Assembly (NCBI RefSeq): GCF_002224225.1
Contig: NZ_NJGG01000002.1
Location: 62,001-126,000 of the forward strand
DNA from: Polynucleobacter cosmopolitanus
GTDB lineage: Bacteria > Pseudomonadota > Gammaproteobacteria > Burkholderiales > Burkholderiaceae
DNA: 64,000 bases
Direction: 5' to 3'
Numbering within the stretch: the first letter of the stretch is position 1; every line of letters begins with the position of its first letter. A model generated the notes under the pieces. It worked only from the letters and a program-made list of their open reading frames with translations. It searched no databases and had not been told where the DNA came from. The translations under genes were made by a program, and so were the position numbers. Below, in pieces: positions 9,482 through 16,939 of the stretch.

Positions 9482-9482
9482 G
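9457..9482 (+). terminator. Stem-loop at end of MFS operon
   Basis: CTTAC-T-CACCC pairs with GGGTG-GTAAG around the loop TCTGC, ten pairs with one bulged T. The stem contains the stop codon of the 50-aa protein. A TTTTT run follows only about ten bases later, so it is a weak intrinsic terminator. Confidence 0.4.
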
Positions 9483-9502
9483 CTAGCGCCCTGTTTTTAG
9501 TT

Positions 9503-9577
9503 CTCGCCATAGTACAGTGGATAGTACAACTGCCTCCTAAGCGGTAGACACAGGTTCGATTCCTGTTGGCGGGACCA
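9503..9577 (+). tRNA. tRNA-Arg (anticodon CCU)
   Basis: A full cloverleaf can be drawn. The acceptor stem CTCGCCA pairs with TGGCGGG, the D stem is GTAC/GTAC, the anticodon stem is ACTGC/GCGGT around loop CTCCTAA (CCT anticodon, reads AGG), the T arm is ACAGG-TTCGATT-CCTGT, and CCA is encoded at 9575-9577. The unusual C1-G72 pair is accepted because every other stem fits exactly. Confidence 0.93.
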
Positions 9578-9578
9578 A

Positions 9579-10892
9579 TCAAGTTGTTTGTGTCAATCTA
9601 TCCTTGACCATCTGCAAATACATCCGCAATTCATAAACCTTTACAGCATATTTTTTAGGCACTCTCATGGCCAACGCTTGCGTTTGAAGCGTCTGCCATT
9701 CCTCTTGCCATGGTTTTTTAGGGTTGGCCGCTACCGCCAATTCAAGGACTCGCAATTTTTTATAAACCGCAGAAGTCTTCGCGTCGACACCCATTGCAAT
9801 CAGCTTGGGTAAAAAATTAAATAAAGGGATCAAGATTGCTAATAAGGGCAAGATGATGCGAATCGCTCTCTCAACCCAAACCACACTCCAAAACGGTAAG
9901 TGACGGTGCAAGAAAGAGGCTCCGTTTTTTAGGAAATGCTTGGCATCATCGTTGTGAGGCCAAGCAAAGCCATTTTCTGAGGGATAGTCATTTTCTTTTT
10001 GCAAAAGACCCAATTGACTGATGGTTGAATCCATGGCTCTCATCAAAGGCGTGATCAAGGCGGGATGAATGTCTTCACTGACAGCCAAAGCTGCTGGTGC
10101 AGCCAGAATCGAGATGTCTTTTCTGGGAAGATCCTCAGCCAAGTTGATCACACCTCGTGGCACCGTGACTTTTTTCAAGAATGGTAGACGCACGGTATAA
10201 GCATCGGCTTGCTCAAAACTCATCACAGCCAAATTTGGGTTGCGCAGATATTCCAAAATAATCGGTGCCTGTGGGCCACTGACCAACATCACTGCATCTA
10301 GCTCATTGGCATTCAATGCTTTGAGACTTTGTGAGGCCATGAACTCTTTGAGCTTAATGGTTGGTTTTTCTGACTTCACATCCATTTGATTGAGCTCTAG
10401 CAGCTTCAACCCTAAGTCGCGTGTGCCACTACCCGGCATGCCAATAGACAGTGATTTATTTTCTAGTTGCGTTATTTTTGTCAGAGGGTCTTTAAAAGCA
10501 GTCTTGCGATAAAAGAACCAAACTTGCTCATCAAAGACAGATGCTAGAGCTGAGATGTTGGGATTTTCAGATACTTGACCAACGCCACCTTGCAAGATTC
10601 CGACATGAATCTTTGTATTAGGCTGATTCAAGCGCTCAATGTTTTCTAAACTGCCGGCGGAGGGTAAAACTTCTAAAGTAATTCTTTCTTTAGCAAGCTC
10701 TTTGGCTAACTGTTGTCCAAAACGGTAATACAGACCGTTTTCAGCGCCAGTGGTCATCACGATTTTTTTAGGTGGGGTTGGCACTAAAAACCAAATCAAC
10801 AAACCCAAGAAGAGAATAATCAAAACCGGGAGCAGATAAAGCATCGGTGGCTCAATCATGCGCTGGGTGATTTGTTGGAATTGTTTTTTCAT
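9579..10892 (-). CDS. TAXI-family solute-binding protein, membrane anchored at both ends
   Basis: A 437-residue protein of the TAXI (TRAP-associated extracytoplasmic immunogenic) family. Residues about 17-37 are an uncleaved membrane anchor ending PTPPKKIVMTTG. The binding domain follows, with GAENGLYYRFGQQLA, AGSLENIERL and GMPGSGTRDLG. A second hydrophobic segment near residues 345-365 leads into a C-terminal cytoplasmic helical region of about 75 residues. Ordinary TAXI proteins are about 320 residues with a cleaved signal, as in the one at 25543. No TRAP permease lies nearby; the gene follows the DUF748 gene by 22 bases. A sensing or scaffold role is possible, but transport with a distant permease cannot be excluded. 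Confidence 0.8.
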   Translation of the reverse strand: MKKQFQQITQRMIEPPMLYLLPVLIILFLGLLIWFLVPTPPKKIVMTTGAENGLYYRFGQQLAKELAKERITLEVLPSAGSLENIERLNQPNTKIHVGILQGGVGQVSENPNISALASVFDEQVWFFYRKTAFKDPLTKITQLENKSLSIGMPGSGTRDLGLKLLELNQMDVKSEKPTIKLKEFMASQSLKALNANELDAVMLVSGPQAPIILEYLRNPNLAVMSFEQADAYTVRLPFLKKVTVPRGVINLAEDLPRKDISILAAPAALAVSEDIHPALITPLMRAMDSTISQLGLLQKENDYPSENGFAWPHNDDAKHFLKNGASFLHRHLPFWSVVWVERAIRIILPLLAILIPLFNFLPKLIAMGVDAKTSAVYKKLRVLELAVAANPKKPWQEEWQTLQTQALAMRVPKKYAVKVYELRMYLQMVKDRLTQTT

Positions 10893-10914
10893 GATGTTTA
10901 AGATTTAAATCGAA

Positions 10915-13320
10915 TTATTTACTGATCAATGAAATACCCAAAGGAATACCCGCATCTTCAGCCTTAACTTCTTGTGCTTTACCCACTCTGACTCGATCTT
11001 TCATTTCAGGTGAGCTCTTTAAGAAAGCATCTCGCGCATTATTTGCACGGGCATTGGCTAAAGCAATCAAGCGAGCTTCATTGATGTTTTGGGCTTGAAT
11101 CAATTCTTTGCGCAGGGTTTCCCAGCGTTCTGGTGTATTTGGCAATCTAATTAATTGTTGAGCTAATTTAATGCGCCCCACTTGAGACCCATACGCAGAC
11201 TTGAGACCACTTTGAACGCGCGGATCAGACAAACTTGGATTGGGCAAAGGTTCAGTGTCTTTTAACTTGAACCCAGCCGCCAATAGAATGGCGCGATCCG
11301 CATTGACTCGGGCCAATTCTTGGCGATCGATTTGCGGATCGTAAGTGCCATAAAACTCAACAACTGCATTGGCTTTTTTCTCAAGCAGTTTGGCCACTTT
11401 TTCTAATTTTTCTTGCTCCGGAGGAGTGATCACGCTTTCACCAGGGGCGGTGTAAATACCATCCAAGCCCTCTTCACCAAATAAAGATGCCAAGGCCCTG
11501 AACGGTGCTGTGACGATACTCGATAAGACATTGCGCAAGGCTTGCCAGAAAAGATGCCCGACACTAAATTCTGGTGAATCAACATTGCCTTTAATCGGAA
11601 TGTTGACATCAATCATGCCATCTGAGTCCTCTAGCACAGCAATGGCCAAACCAATGGGCAACCTCACGCCTTTAAAGTCAGGGACCTCTTCACCCAATTT
11701 AATTTTACGGATCACAAAACGATTTTTACCCAGCAGTTGACCATCTTTAGCTGTGTAGCGCAGATCCACATCGATGCGACCATCGTCGATTTGATAACCA
11801 GCAAAGGTCATCGCATATGGATTGATGCTATGAAGTGGCAAGTTCTTAAAGCTCAAAGAGACGTCTGAGTTTCTTCTTGGATCTTCAAAAGCAGCTTGAC
11901 CCCTGGCACGCAAACTACCGCTTTTATCAACCGCGCCATCCAAAGCGATGGTAGCGTATTGCCCAGGCACATTGCTGACACCCAATAATGAGCCATTGAG
12001 ATTGTTGATATTGGTTTTAAAGCCAGGCCTGATGGATGCGTCTGAGAAATACATCCTGCCTTGATTGACTTTGATGGCCTTGATGTCTACCTCAAAAGCT
12101 GGTTTGCCTGCAACCTTGAGGACTGCTGGTGTACTTGGAGTTTTTGTTGCAGGTGCTGGGGATGTCACTGCTTGATTTTTCATGAACAAGCGGCGGAAGT
12201 TACTGAATTTATCCTCGCCAATCGAGAACCTGGCCAACGGCTGAGTTAAGACCAATTCTTGGATGCTGAATCTTTTTTGCTCTTTTTCTAAAAAATCGAG
12301 TTCAAATTTCGAGAAATAGGCTTTTTTCCAGCTGAGCAATGGGTCTTTTTCTTTAGGCTCATAAATGGCCAATTCAGCAAAATCCAGGTCACCTAAGATA
12401 GCCCAACCACGGGGGTTGGTTTTAAGTTTTAGTTCTGCACTGACCGAGCCTTTTTCTGTGACCAGCTTTTCATTGGCTGGCAATAAAGCAACGAAAGGGG
12501 CCAACGGAAGATCTTTGAATGAAACACTGCCATCAAGATCTGCTTTTTTTAAGTCATAGCTGAGCGTACTGGTCAGTTTTGAATCTTCGACACTCAAATT
12601 GATTTTTAGATCAATTTTTTCTTGAGCAATCATGTCTAAATGCCCTCCCACCCCCAGACTTGAAAGTTTGAGGCGGTTGGCTGAACCTGGTATGGCCAAA
12701 TCCACATTCTTTAAGTTCAAGAGGTAGTCACTTTGAACTCCCTGCACACCGGTTGGCGCATAGTTGGCAAATTCTTTGGCTTGGAATTCAACATCCTTGA
12801 ACACGTAATCTGTTTTTTTGATGCTGTCTTTGATGGAAATTTGACTATTTTTCAATTGAAACTGGTCAATCTCAATTTTTAGGTTCGATGGCTTGGCATC
12901 GGATTTCTTTAAAGCCTGAATAGACTTGATCAGCTCAAGAAAGTTCCATTGAGCAACACCCTGTTTATTGGATGTGCGCAGCAAGAAAATTTGAGCTTGG
13001 TCAATCGTCACTTCTGATAGGTGCACACGAGCAATCAAGAGATGAATCAGCTCAGCATTAACGCTCAAATGCTGAATATGGAGGAGTGGATTTTTATCTT
13101 CTGACTCTTTAGAGAGCTTTAGACCATGAATATCAACTTTGAGATTCCATGGAGAAACATCGATGCTTTCGTAGCTGATGTGATGACCAATGCTTTGACC
13201 ATAGTGATGAACAGATTTTTTTACCATTCCAGGTAAAAAAACTACCAAGCCGATCCAAAAAGCCAAAATCGAGGCAATGAAAATTGCCCCAATCTGAAGA
13301 AGTAACTTTTGATGTTTCAT
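10915..13320 (-). CDS. DUF748 (AsmA-like) envelope protein
   Basis: An 801-residue protein anchored by one N-terminal helix (residues about 8-30), with the rest periplasmic. The body has the DUF748/AsmA-like pattern of repeated beta segments (for example ISYESIDVSPWNLKVDIHGL and IRKIKLGEEVPDF). The C-terminal part contains VVEFYGTYDPQIDRQELARV, which resembles an OmpA-like segment commonly found at the end of DUF748 proteins. AsmA-like proteins are linked to phospholipid movement between membranes and outer-membrane integrity; a similar role here is inferred from family resemblance. It lies in a minus-strand run with the upstream lipoprotein gene (56-base gap) and the downstream TAXI gene. 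Confidence 0.8.
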   Translation of the reverse strand: MKHQKLLLQIGAIFIASILAFWIGLVVFLPGMVKKSVHHYGQSIGHHISYESIDVSPWNLKVDIHGLKLSKESEDKNPLLHIQHLSVNAELIHLLIARVHLSEVTIDQAQIFLLRTSNKQGVAQWNFLELIKSIQALKKSDAKPSNLKIEIDQFQLKNSQISIKDSIKKTDYVFKDVEFQAKEFANYAPTGVQGVQSDYLLNLKNVDLAIPGSANRLKLSSLGVGGHLDMIAQEKIDLKINLSVEDSKLTSTLSYDLKKADLDGSVSFKDLPLAPFVALLPANEKLVTEKGSVSAELKLKTNPRGWAILGDLDFAELAIYEPKEKDPLLSWKKAYFSKFELDFLEKEQKRFSIQELVLTQPLARFSIGEDKFSNFRRLFMKNQAVTSPAPATKTPSTPAVLKVAGKPAFEVDIKAIKVNQGRMYFSDASIRPGFKTNINNLNGSLLGVSNVPGQYATIALDGAVDKSGSLRARGQAAFEDPRRNSDVSLSFKNLPLHSINPYAMTFAGYQIDDGRIDVDLRYTAKDGQLLGKNRFVIRKIKLGEEVPDFKGVRLPIGLAIAVLEDSDGMIDVNIPIKGNVDSPEFSVGHLFWQALRNVLSSIVTAPFRALASLFGEEGLDGIYTAPGESVITPPEQEKLEKVAKLLEKKANAVVEFYGTYDPQIDRQELARVNADRAILLAAGFKLKDTEPLPNPSLSDPRVQSGLKSAYGSQVGRIKLAQQLIRLPNTPERWETLRKELIQAQNINEARLIALANARANNARDAFLKSSPEMKDRVRVGKAQEVKAEDAGIPLGISLISK

Positions 13321-13376
13321 GCCCCAATCATAAATTGACTTGACGTCTTTGGGATGAATGTTTTGATACTTAGTTC

Positions 13377-13817
13377 TTATTTATTGACTGGAGGAATCAC
13401 CGTACTCCTTGGCGCCACCGTCAACATCACATTGGCTTTTCCACCAAATCCACCTTCATCAATTTCAATGGTCGCAGTTCTATCTTTTTTAATGAAAACC
13501 AAGATACTGTTTTTTGATTTGGTTGAGGAAACCAAGGTCCAGCCTGCTTTTTGGAATTGATCCCTAAAAAATGTGAAAGTTTCGTTCGCATTTTGCGCTG
13601 AAGTGATCGCCACACGACCAGCCCAACCGTCGCCACTGCCCAAAATCAAGGAATTTTCATTATTGATGCGTGCGCCGCCAGGCATTGGCATCTCTCCCAA
13701 CAATTTTGACTGGATATCCTGAACTGTTTCACCATCAGCATTGGATAATTGAGTTGTGCCACATGCACTTAATCCTAAAGTGATGGTAATGATAGAGCTG
13801 ATGAGTAATTTATTCAT
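13377..13817 (-). CDS. Putative lipoprotein
   Basis: A 146-residue exported protein with a lipoprotein signal (MNKLLISSIITITLGLSACG, lipobox LSAC, predicted lipidated Cys19). The mature part has two short alpha/beta halves, with GGARINNENSLILGSGDGW and a C-terminal ATIEIDEGGFGGKANVML. I recognise no named family, although small periplasmic proteins with this MPMPGG start and a TFTFFRDQF helix occur across proteobacteria. A strong GAGGAAGG ribosome site stands about seven bases before the ATG. It is probably the first gene of the lipoprotein-DUF748-TAXI run. Confidence 0.7.
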   Translation of the reverse strand: MNKLLISSIITITLGLSACGTTQLSNADGETVQDIQSKLLGEMPMPGGARINNENSLILGSGDGWAGRVAITSAQNANETFTFFRDQFQKAGWTLVSSTKSKNSILVFIKKDRTATIEIDEGGFGGKANVMLTVAPRSTVIPPVNK

Positions 13818-14249
13818 GGCAAGCCTTCCTCAATGACATATTTTTTCAATAAAGATAAGAATACACCCAGTCACTGGAATCATTGCTTGATTTGATTATG
13901 AAAATTCATATCAGGACTTCTTTCGGATTGAATTTATGAAATATTTGAAAGAATTTTAAAGTGTGCTAGCTAAATTTTCCTCCATCAGATTAAAACCAGC
14001 TTCACAATTTTTTACTTCAAATTTCTACTCAAAAATAATTTTGGCGATCAATGTCAATAGGTGAAAAAATTTATTTTTCAAATAAAATTTCCATGACTTA
14101 TCCACAGTTTATGTGGACTACTTGATCGCAAATTTGAAAAAGTCCTTATTTGATAATGGTGGAGCTGGCTTGCTTAAAAATTAGGCAGCAATGGATCATG
14201 TACTTGATGAGTGAACTATTTTTGTCCGTTGTTTACAAAAAAAGTTTTA
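13818..14249. other. 432-bp AT-rich intergenic region
   Basis: No open frame or RNA gene that I can support lies here. The stretch is markedly AT-rich. It holds the start signals of the lipoprotein gene at its left end, a near-palindrome at 14067-14090 (AAATTTATTT facing AAATAAAATTT) and a DnaA-box palindrome at 14098-14117. It is the longest gene-free gap in the window. Confidence 0.7.
14098..14117. promoter_or_regulatory. DnaA box within an inverted repeat
   Basis: TTATCCACA at 14098-14106 matches the strong DnaA box consensus exactly. Its TCCACA part forms a perfect inverted repeat with TGTGGA at 14112-14117 across GTTTA, although the right arm does not make a full reverse DnaA box. Occupancy by DnaA is inferred from the motif only. 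Confidence 0.45.
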
Positions 14250-14690
14250 TTAATTTGCTTGACAAAGAAAAATCTCGCCAGACTTTTCTTCAATTTTTAA
14301 TTTAATCAAGCGTGATCCATGTGGGCATGGCCCAGAAATGCATTCACCTGTGTCAGGTAAATATTGAGCATCATGTGATGCACAAATGATGGCTGTTTTG
14401 TCATTTGTGAAGAATTGTCCTGGTTGCCAATCAAGTTCCATCGCCACATGTGCGCACCGATTCAGATAAGCGTGTGCCTGACCATCAAAACGAATCACAA
14501 AAGCGGGCAATGTTTCATCAACGCGGTGGTCAATCGATCCAACCATGCTGGCAATCTCTGAAGTACGGACCATGAAACGAAATCCCTCTTCTTGGTCTTG
14601 GATGCGATCACTGGAACAGATGCGATGACCTGCCTGAATCAGCGGCTCAAAGTCATCGTTAGGGGTGTTGGTCTGTTCAGAAGAGGACAT
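14250..14690 (-). CDS. Rieske [2Fe-2S] domain protein
   Basis: A 146-residue soluble protein with a single Rieske domain. Cluster ligands are Cys79-x-His81 (NRCAHVAMELDW) and Cys103-x2-His106 (IICASHDAQYLPDTG), followed by the CPHGSRL turn that closes the cluster-binding loop. Such single-domain Rieske ferredoxins pass electrons to oxygenases or other redox partners in the cytoplasm. There is no signal or anchor, so it is not the bc1 Rieske subunit. No oxygenase is adjacent, so the partner is unknown. It is divergent from the Nudix gene at 14789. Confidence 0.88.
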   Translation of the reverse strand: MSSSEQTNTPNDDFEPLIQAGHRICSSDRIQDQEEGFRFMVRTSEIASMVGSIDHRVDETLPAFVIRFDGQAHAYLNRCAHVAMELDWQPGQFFTNDKTAIICASHDAQYLPDTGECISGPCPHGSRLIKLKIEEKSGEIFLCQAN

Positions 14691-14788
14691 GTAAGGGCTT
14701 TCAGAAAATAGTGGTTAATTAGTGCTTAATTTCAGCTGGATTGCTTGCTTTAGCAGATAATCTAATAATATTAAGAAATATTGTAGAC

Positions 14789-15604
14789 ATGTCATCAATT
14801 TCAGCAACTACCAAGGCAGCTTTAGAAGAGCTTTTAGAGACTGCGCTAAGACCAGCGCCAGCTGATTGGCTTGGCATTCGTTTCCGTGGCCAAATGATTG
14901 GCTATATCCAGCCTGACTATATCGCCAGCATCAAGTCTTATATCGACAGTACCGAGACCCCTGCTTTAGCCCTTTTTGGCGAGCATTTGCATTTAGAGAA
15001 TCTGGCTCCTTATTTATTGAGTCAAGAACTGCAAGATTTGGCGGAGTTTTTAAAGAAACAAGGCTTGGCACCTGGGTGGCGCAATGAATCCTTCTCTTGG
15101 CTAGATGATCATGGCCATGAGCGTTTCAGAATGGAACGTGCCATCTTTAGATCGCTGGGTTTTCATAGTCGGGCATGCCATATCAATGGTTACACCGCTC
15201 ATCAAGAGATGTTTTTAGGCATGCGCAGCAGCAGTAAAGCGACTGATCCCAATATGTTGGATAACTTAGCAGCTGGGGGCATCAGTGCCGATGAAACCTT
15301 GCAGCAATGCGTGACCCGTGAGTTGTGGGAAGAAGCCGGTGTTCCAACTGAGATAGCTCGCCTGGCTGAACCAGTAGGCCACATCCATGTGCGCCGCGTG
15401 GTAGAACCCAAAGGCTTGCATGATGAAAGCTTGTATACCTATGACTTGTTATTGCCTGATGATTTTTCACCGAAGAACAATGATGGTGAAGTGTCAGGTT
15501 TTATGAGAGTTCCATACGCACAAGCAGCTGATCTGATTTTAGAAGGTGCTTTAACGCCCGATGCAGCCGCAGTGGCTGCTGATTTTCTTTTAAGAAAATC
15601 TTAA
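14789..15604 (+). CDS. Tnr3-like Nudix hydrolase with DUF4743 domain
   Basis: A 271-residue protein with an N-terminal DUF4743 region (residues about 1-115) and a Nudix domain whose box spans residues 163-185 (G-x5-E, then RELWEEAGV). This is the architecture of the Nudix half of yeast Tnr3, known to hydrolyse damaged (oxo/oxy) thiamin diphosphate analogues to monophosphates. I start it at ATG 14789 (MSSISATTK); the in-frame ATG at 14741 lies too near the divergent Rieske promoter. It is followed after 14 bases by a PnuC-type permease gene and then a kinase gene, and the next locus carries a TPP riboswitch. A thiamin-diphosphate clean-up or salvage role is therefore well supported by context. 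Confidence 0.8.
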   Translation: MSSISATTKAALEELLETALRPAPADWLGIRFRGQMIGYIQPDYIASIKSYIDSTETPALALFGEHLHLENLAPYLLSQELQDLAEFLKKQGLAPGWRNESFSWLDDHGHERFRMERAIFRSLGFHSRACHINGYTAHQEMFLGMRSSSKATDPNMLDNLAAGGISADETLQQCVTRELWEEAGVPTEIARLAEPVGHIHVRRVVEPKGLHDESLYTYDLLLPDDFSPKNNDGEVSGFMRVPYAQAADLILEGALTPDAAAVAADFLLRKS

Positions 15605-15618
15605 GTTTCCAAGAAACC

Positions 15619-16197
15619 ATGGAGATCATCGCTTTTACGCTGTCTCTAATATGTGTGGCTCTCAATGCCTATGGTCATATTTTGACCTGGCCTTTGATGA
15701 TTGCCAGTTCTGCCGCCTACGCCTGGGTTTTTCAAGATGCCAAATTGTTTGGTGATGCATGGCTACAGGGTGTTTTTATTCTTTTGGCCATTTATGCCTG
15801 GAAGACTTGGTCAAAAAGTACTCAGACTGAGGGAGCGAGCAACAGCTCAAGCAGTTCATTTAAGAAAATGCCCCGCAGTTGGCCTTTGATTGGCAGTCTT
15901 TGCTGGTCAGGTTTGTTTTTGATCATTCATTATCTGTTGGTGAACCACACCAGCTCAGATGTACCACTCATCGATGCATTTTTAACGGCGGGTAGCTTAT
16001 TGGCCACCTATATGAGTGCGCAAAAGTGGTTGGAGAATTGGTTGGTATGGATTTTTGTGAATAGTCTTTATATTGTTTTATACATTTATAAAGATTTACA
16101 TTTGACCGCCCTCCTGTATGGTCTTTTGATTGTCCTAGCAGGGCTTGGCTGGTTGCAGTGGTCCAAAAAGATCAAGCAACTTGAGCAAGGTATATGA
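15619..16197 (+). CDS. PnuC-family vitamin permease, probably thiamine (PnuT-like)
   Basis: A 192-residue integral membrane protein with about six to seven helices and the PnuC-type pattern of W, N and Y residues (LICVALNAYGHILTWP, FVNSLYIVLYIYKDL). PnuC proteins are facilitators for nicotinamide riboside, and the PnuT branch carries thiamine; both rely on a cytosolic kinase to trap the vitamin. The gene sits 14 bases after the Tnr3-like Nudix gene. Its stop overlaps the ATG of the P-loop kinase gene (ATGA). With a TPP riboswitch just downstream, thiamine is the more likely substrate, but nicotinamide riboside remains an alternative that sequence alone cannot exclude. Confidence 0.8.
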   Translation: MEIIAFTLSLICVALNAYGHILTWPLMIASSAAYAWVFQDAKLFGDAWLQGVFILLAIYAWKTWSKSTQTEGASNSSSSSFKKMPRSWPLIGSLCWSGLFLIIHYLLVNHTSSDVPLIDAFLTAGSLLATYMSAQKWLENWLVWIFVNSLYIVLYIYKDLHLTALLYGLLIVLAGLGWLQWSKKIKQLEQGI

Positions 16198-16778
16198 GTG
16201 ATATTTTAAGAATCGCCATCGTCGGCGCTGAGTGCAGTGGCAAAACAAGCTTGGCACAAAGTTTGGCTGATGCTTTTTCCAAAGAGTATCCCAGCGCCTA
16301 TGTTCCAGAATACTTAAGATTATTTGTCGATCAAGAAAATAGAACCCCAAGACCAGATGAGCAAGTAGGTATTGCACAGCAGCAGCAATCTTTAGAGCGC
16401 ACCCTTGCCAATGACCTGATCAAGCAGCACAGCAACCCAGAGTTTGTGTTACTTTTTTGCGACACCACCCCCCTAATGACTTGTATCTATAGTGAGGTAG
16501 TTTTTGGGGGCACGAATCCTGAGCTAATTAAGCTGGCTCAAGCCCATGACTATGATTTGACGATCTTTACCCAAATAGATTTTCCATGGCAAGAAGACGG
16601 TCTGCAACGCGATGGCCCTGTAGCACAGACAAAAGTTCATTTCAGGGTCAAGGCCCGCTTAGAAGAGCTTCAAATACCCTACCAATCAGCCTTTGGAGAT
16701 CCAGGTCTGAGGTTACAAAAGACCCAAGACATTGTCAGGGCTTTATTAGAGAAGCGCAAAGCTCAAAAATCCATATAA
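16194..16778 (+). CDS. NadR-like P-loop ATPase/kinase (AAA_28), predicted vitamin kinase
   Basis: A 194-residue protein with a Walker A motif at residues 11-18 (GAECSGKT) and the NadR/Ttd14-type kinase fold, including VPEYLRLF and LLFCDTTPLMTCIYSEVVFG, where the acidic metal-binding position follows the Walker B strand, and QIDFPWQEDGLQRDG. NadR-type kinases phosphorylate nicotinamide riboside as it enters through PnuC. Here the four-base overlap with the PnuC-type gene and the neighbouring TPP riboswitch suggest that it phosphorylates and traps thiamine instead. The family match is solid; the substrate is inference. Confidence 0.75.
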   Translation: MSDILRIAIVGAECSGKTSLAQSLADAFSKEYPSAYVPEYLRLFVDQENRTPRPDEQVGIAQQQQSLERTLANDLIKQHSNPEFVLLFCDTTPLMTCIYSEVVFGGTNPELIKLAQAHDYDLTIFTQIDFPWQEDGLQRDGPVAQTKVHFRVKARLEELQIPYQSAFGDPGLRLQKTQDIVRALLEKRKAQKSI

Positions 16779-16805
16779 TTACAGACATCTAGTTGTTTTA
16801 GATAT

Positions 16806-16886
16806 TAGCTCGGGGTCCTGCATCTTTGATGTGGGTGAGAAATACCCGTTGAACCTGATCTCGATAATGCGAGCGCAGGGAAGCGT
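16806..16886 (+). promoter_or_regulatory. TPP (THI-box) riboswitch aptamer
   Basis: The conserved elements occur in order: CTCGGGGT at 16809-16816, a variable P3 arm (CCTGCATC-ttt-GATGTGGG), TGAGA, CCCGTTGAACCTGATC, then GATAATGC and AGCGCAGGGAA. GCT at 16808-16810 pairs with AGC at 16882-16884 as part of P1. Thiamin diphosphate binding to this motif is well established. It lies in the 156-bp leader of the TonB-dependent receptor gene. Confidence 0.95.
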
Positions 16887-16906
16887 CCAAATCGCATCCC
16901 CAACTC

Positions 16907-16939
16907 GCCATCGTTTATATAAGGAGTACTGACGATGGC
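16907..16939 (+). promoter_or_regulatory. Riboswitch expression platform hiding the start codon
   Basis: GCCATCGT at 16907-16914 pairs perfectly with ACGATGGC at 16932-16939, which contains the ATG at 16935. The loop carries the AAGGAG ribosome site at 16921-16926. GCGAG at 16869-16873 inside the aptamer can pair with CTCGC at 16904-16908, a possible competing anti-sequestor. This suggests translational repression when TPP is bound. Confidence 0.7.

Noticed and set aside
14067-14117. Replication origin at the DnaA-box region
   Set aside because: One exact box and no dnaA, dnaN, gyrB or rpmH gene nearby; clustered boxes expected of oriC are not seen.
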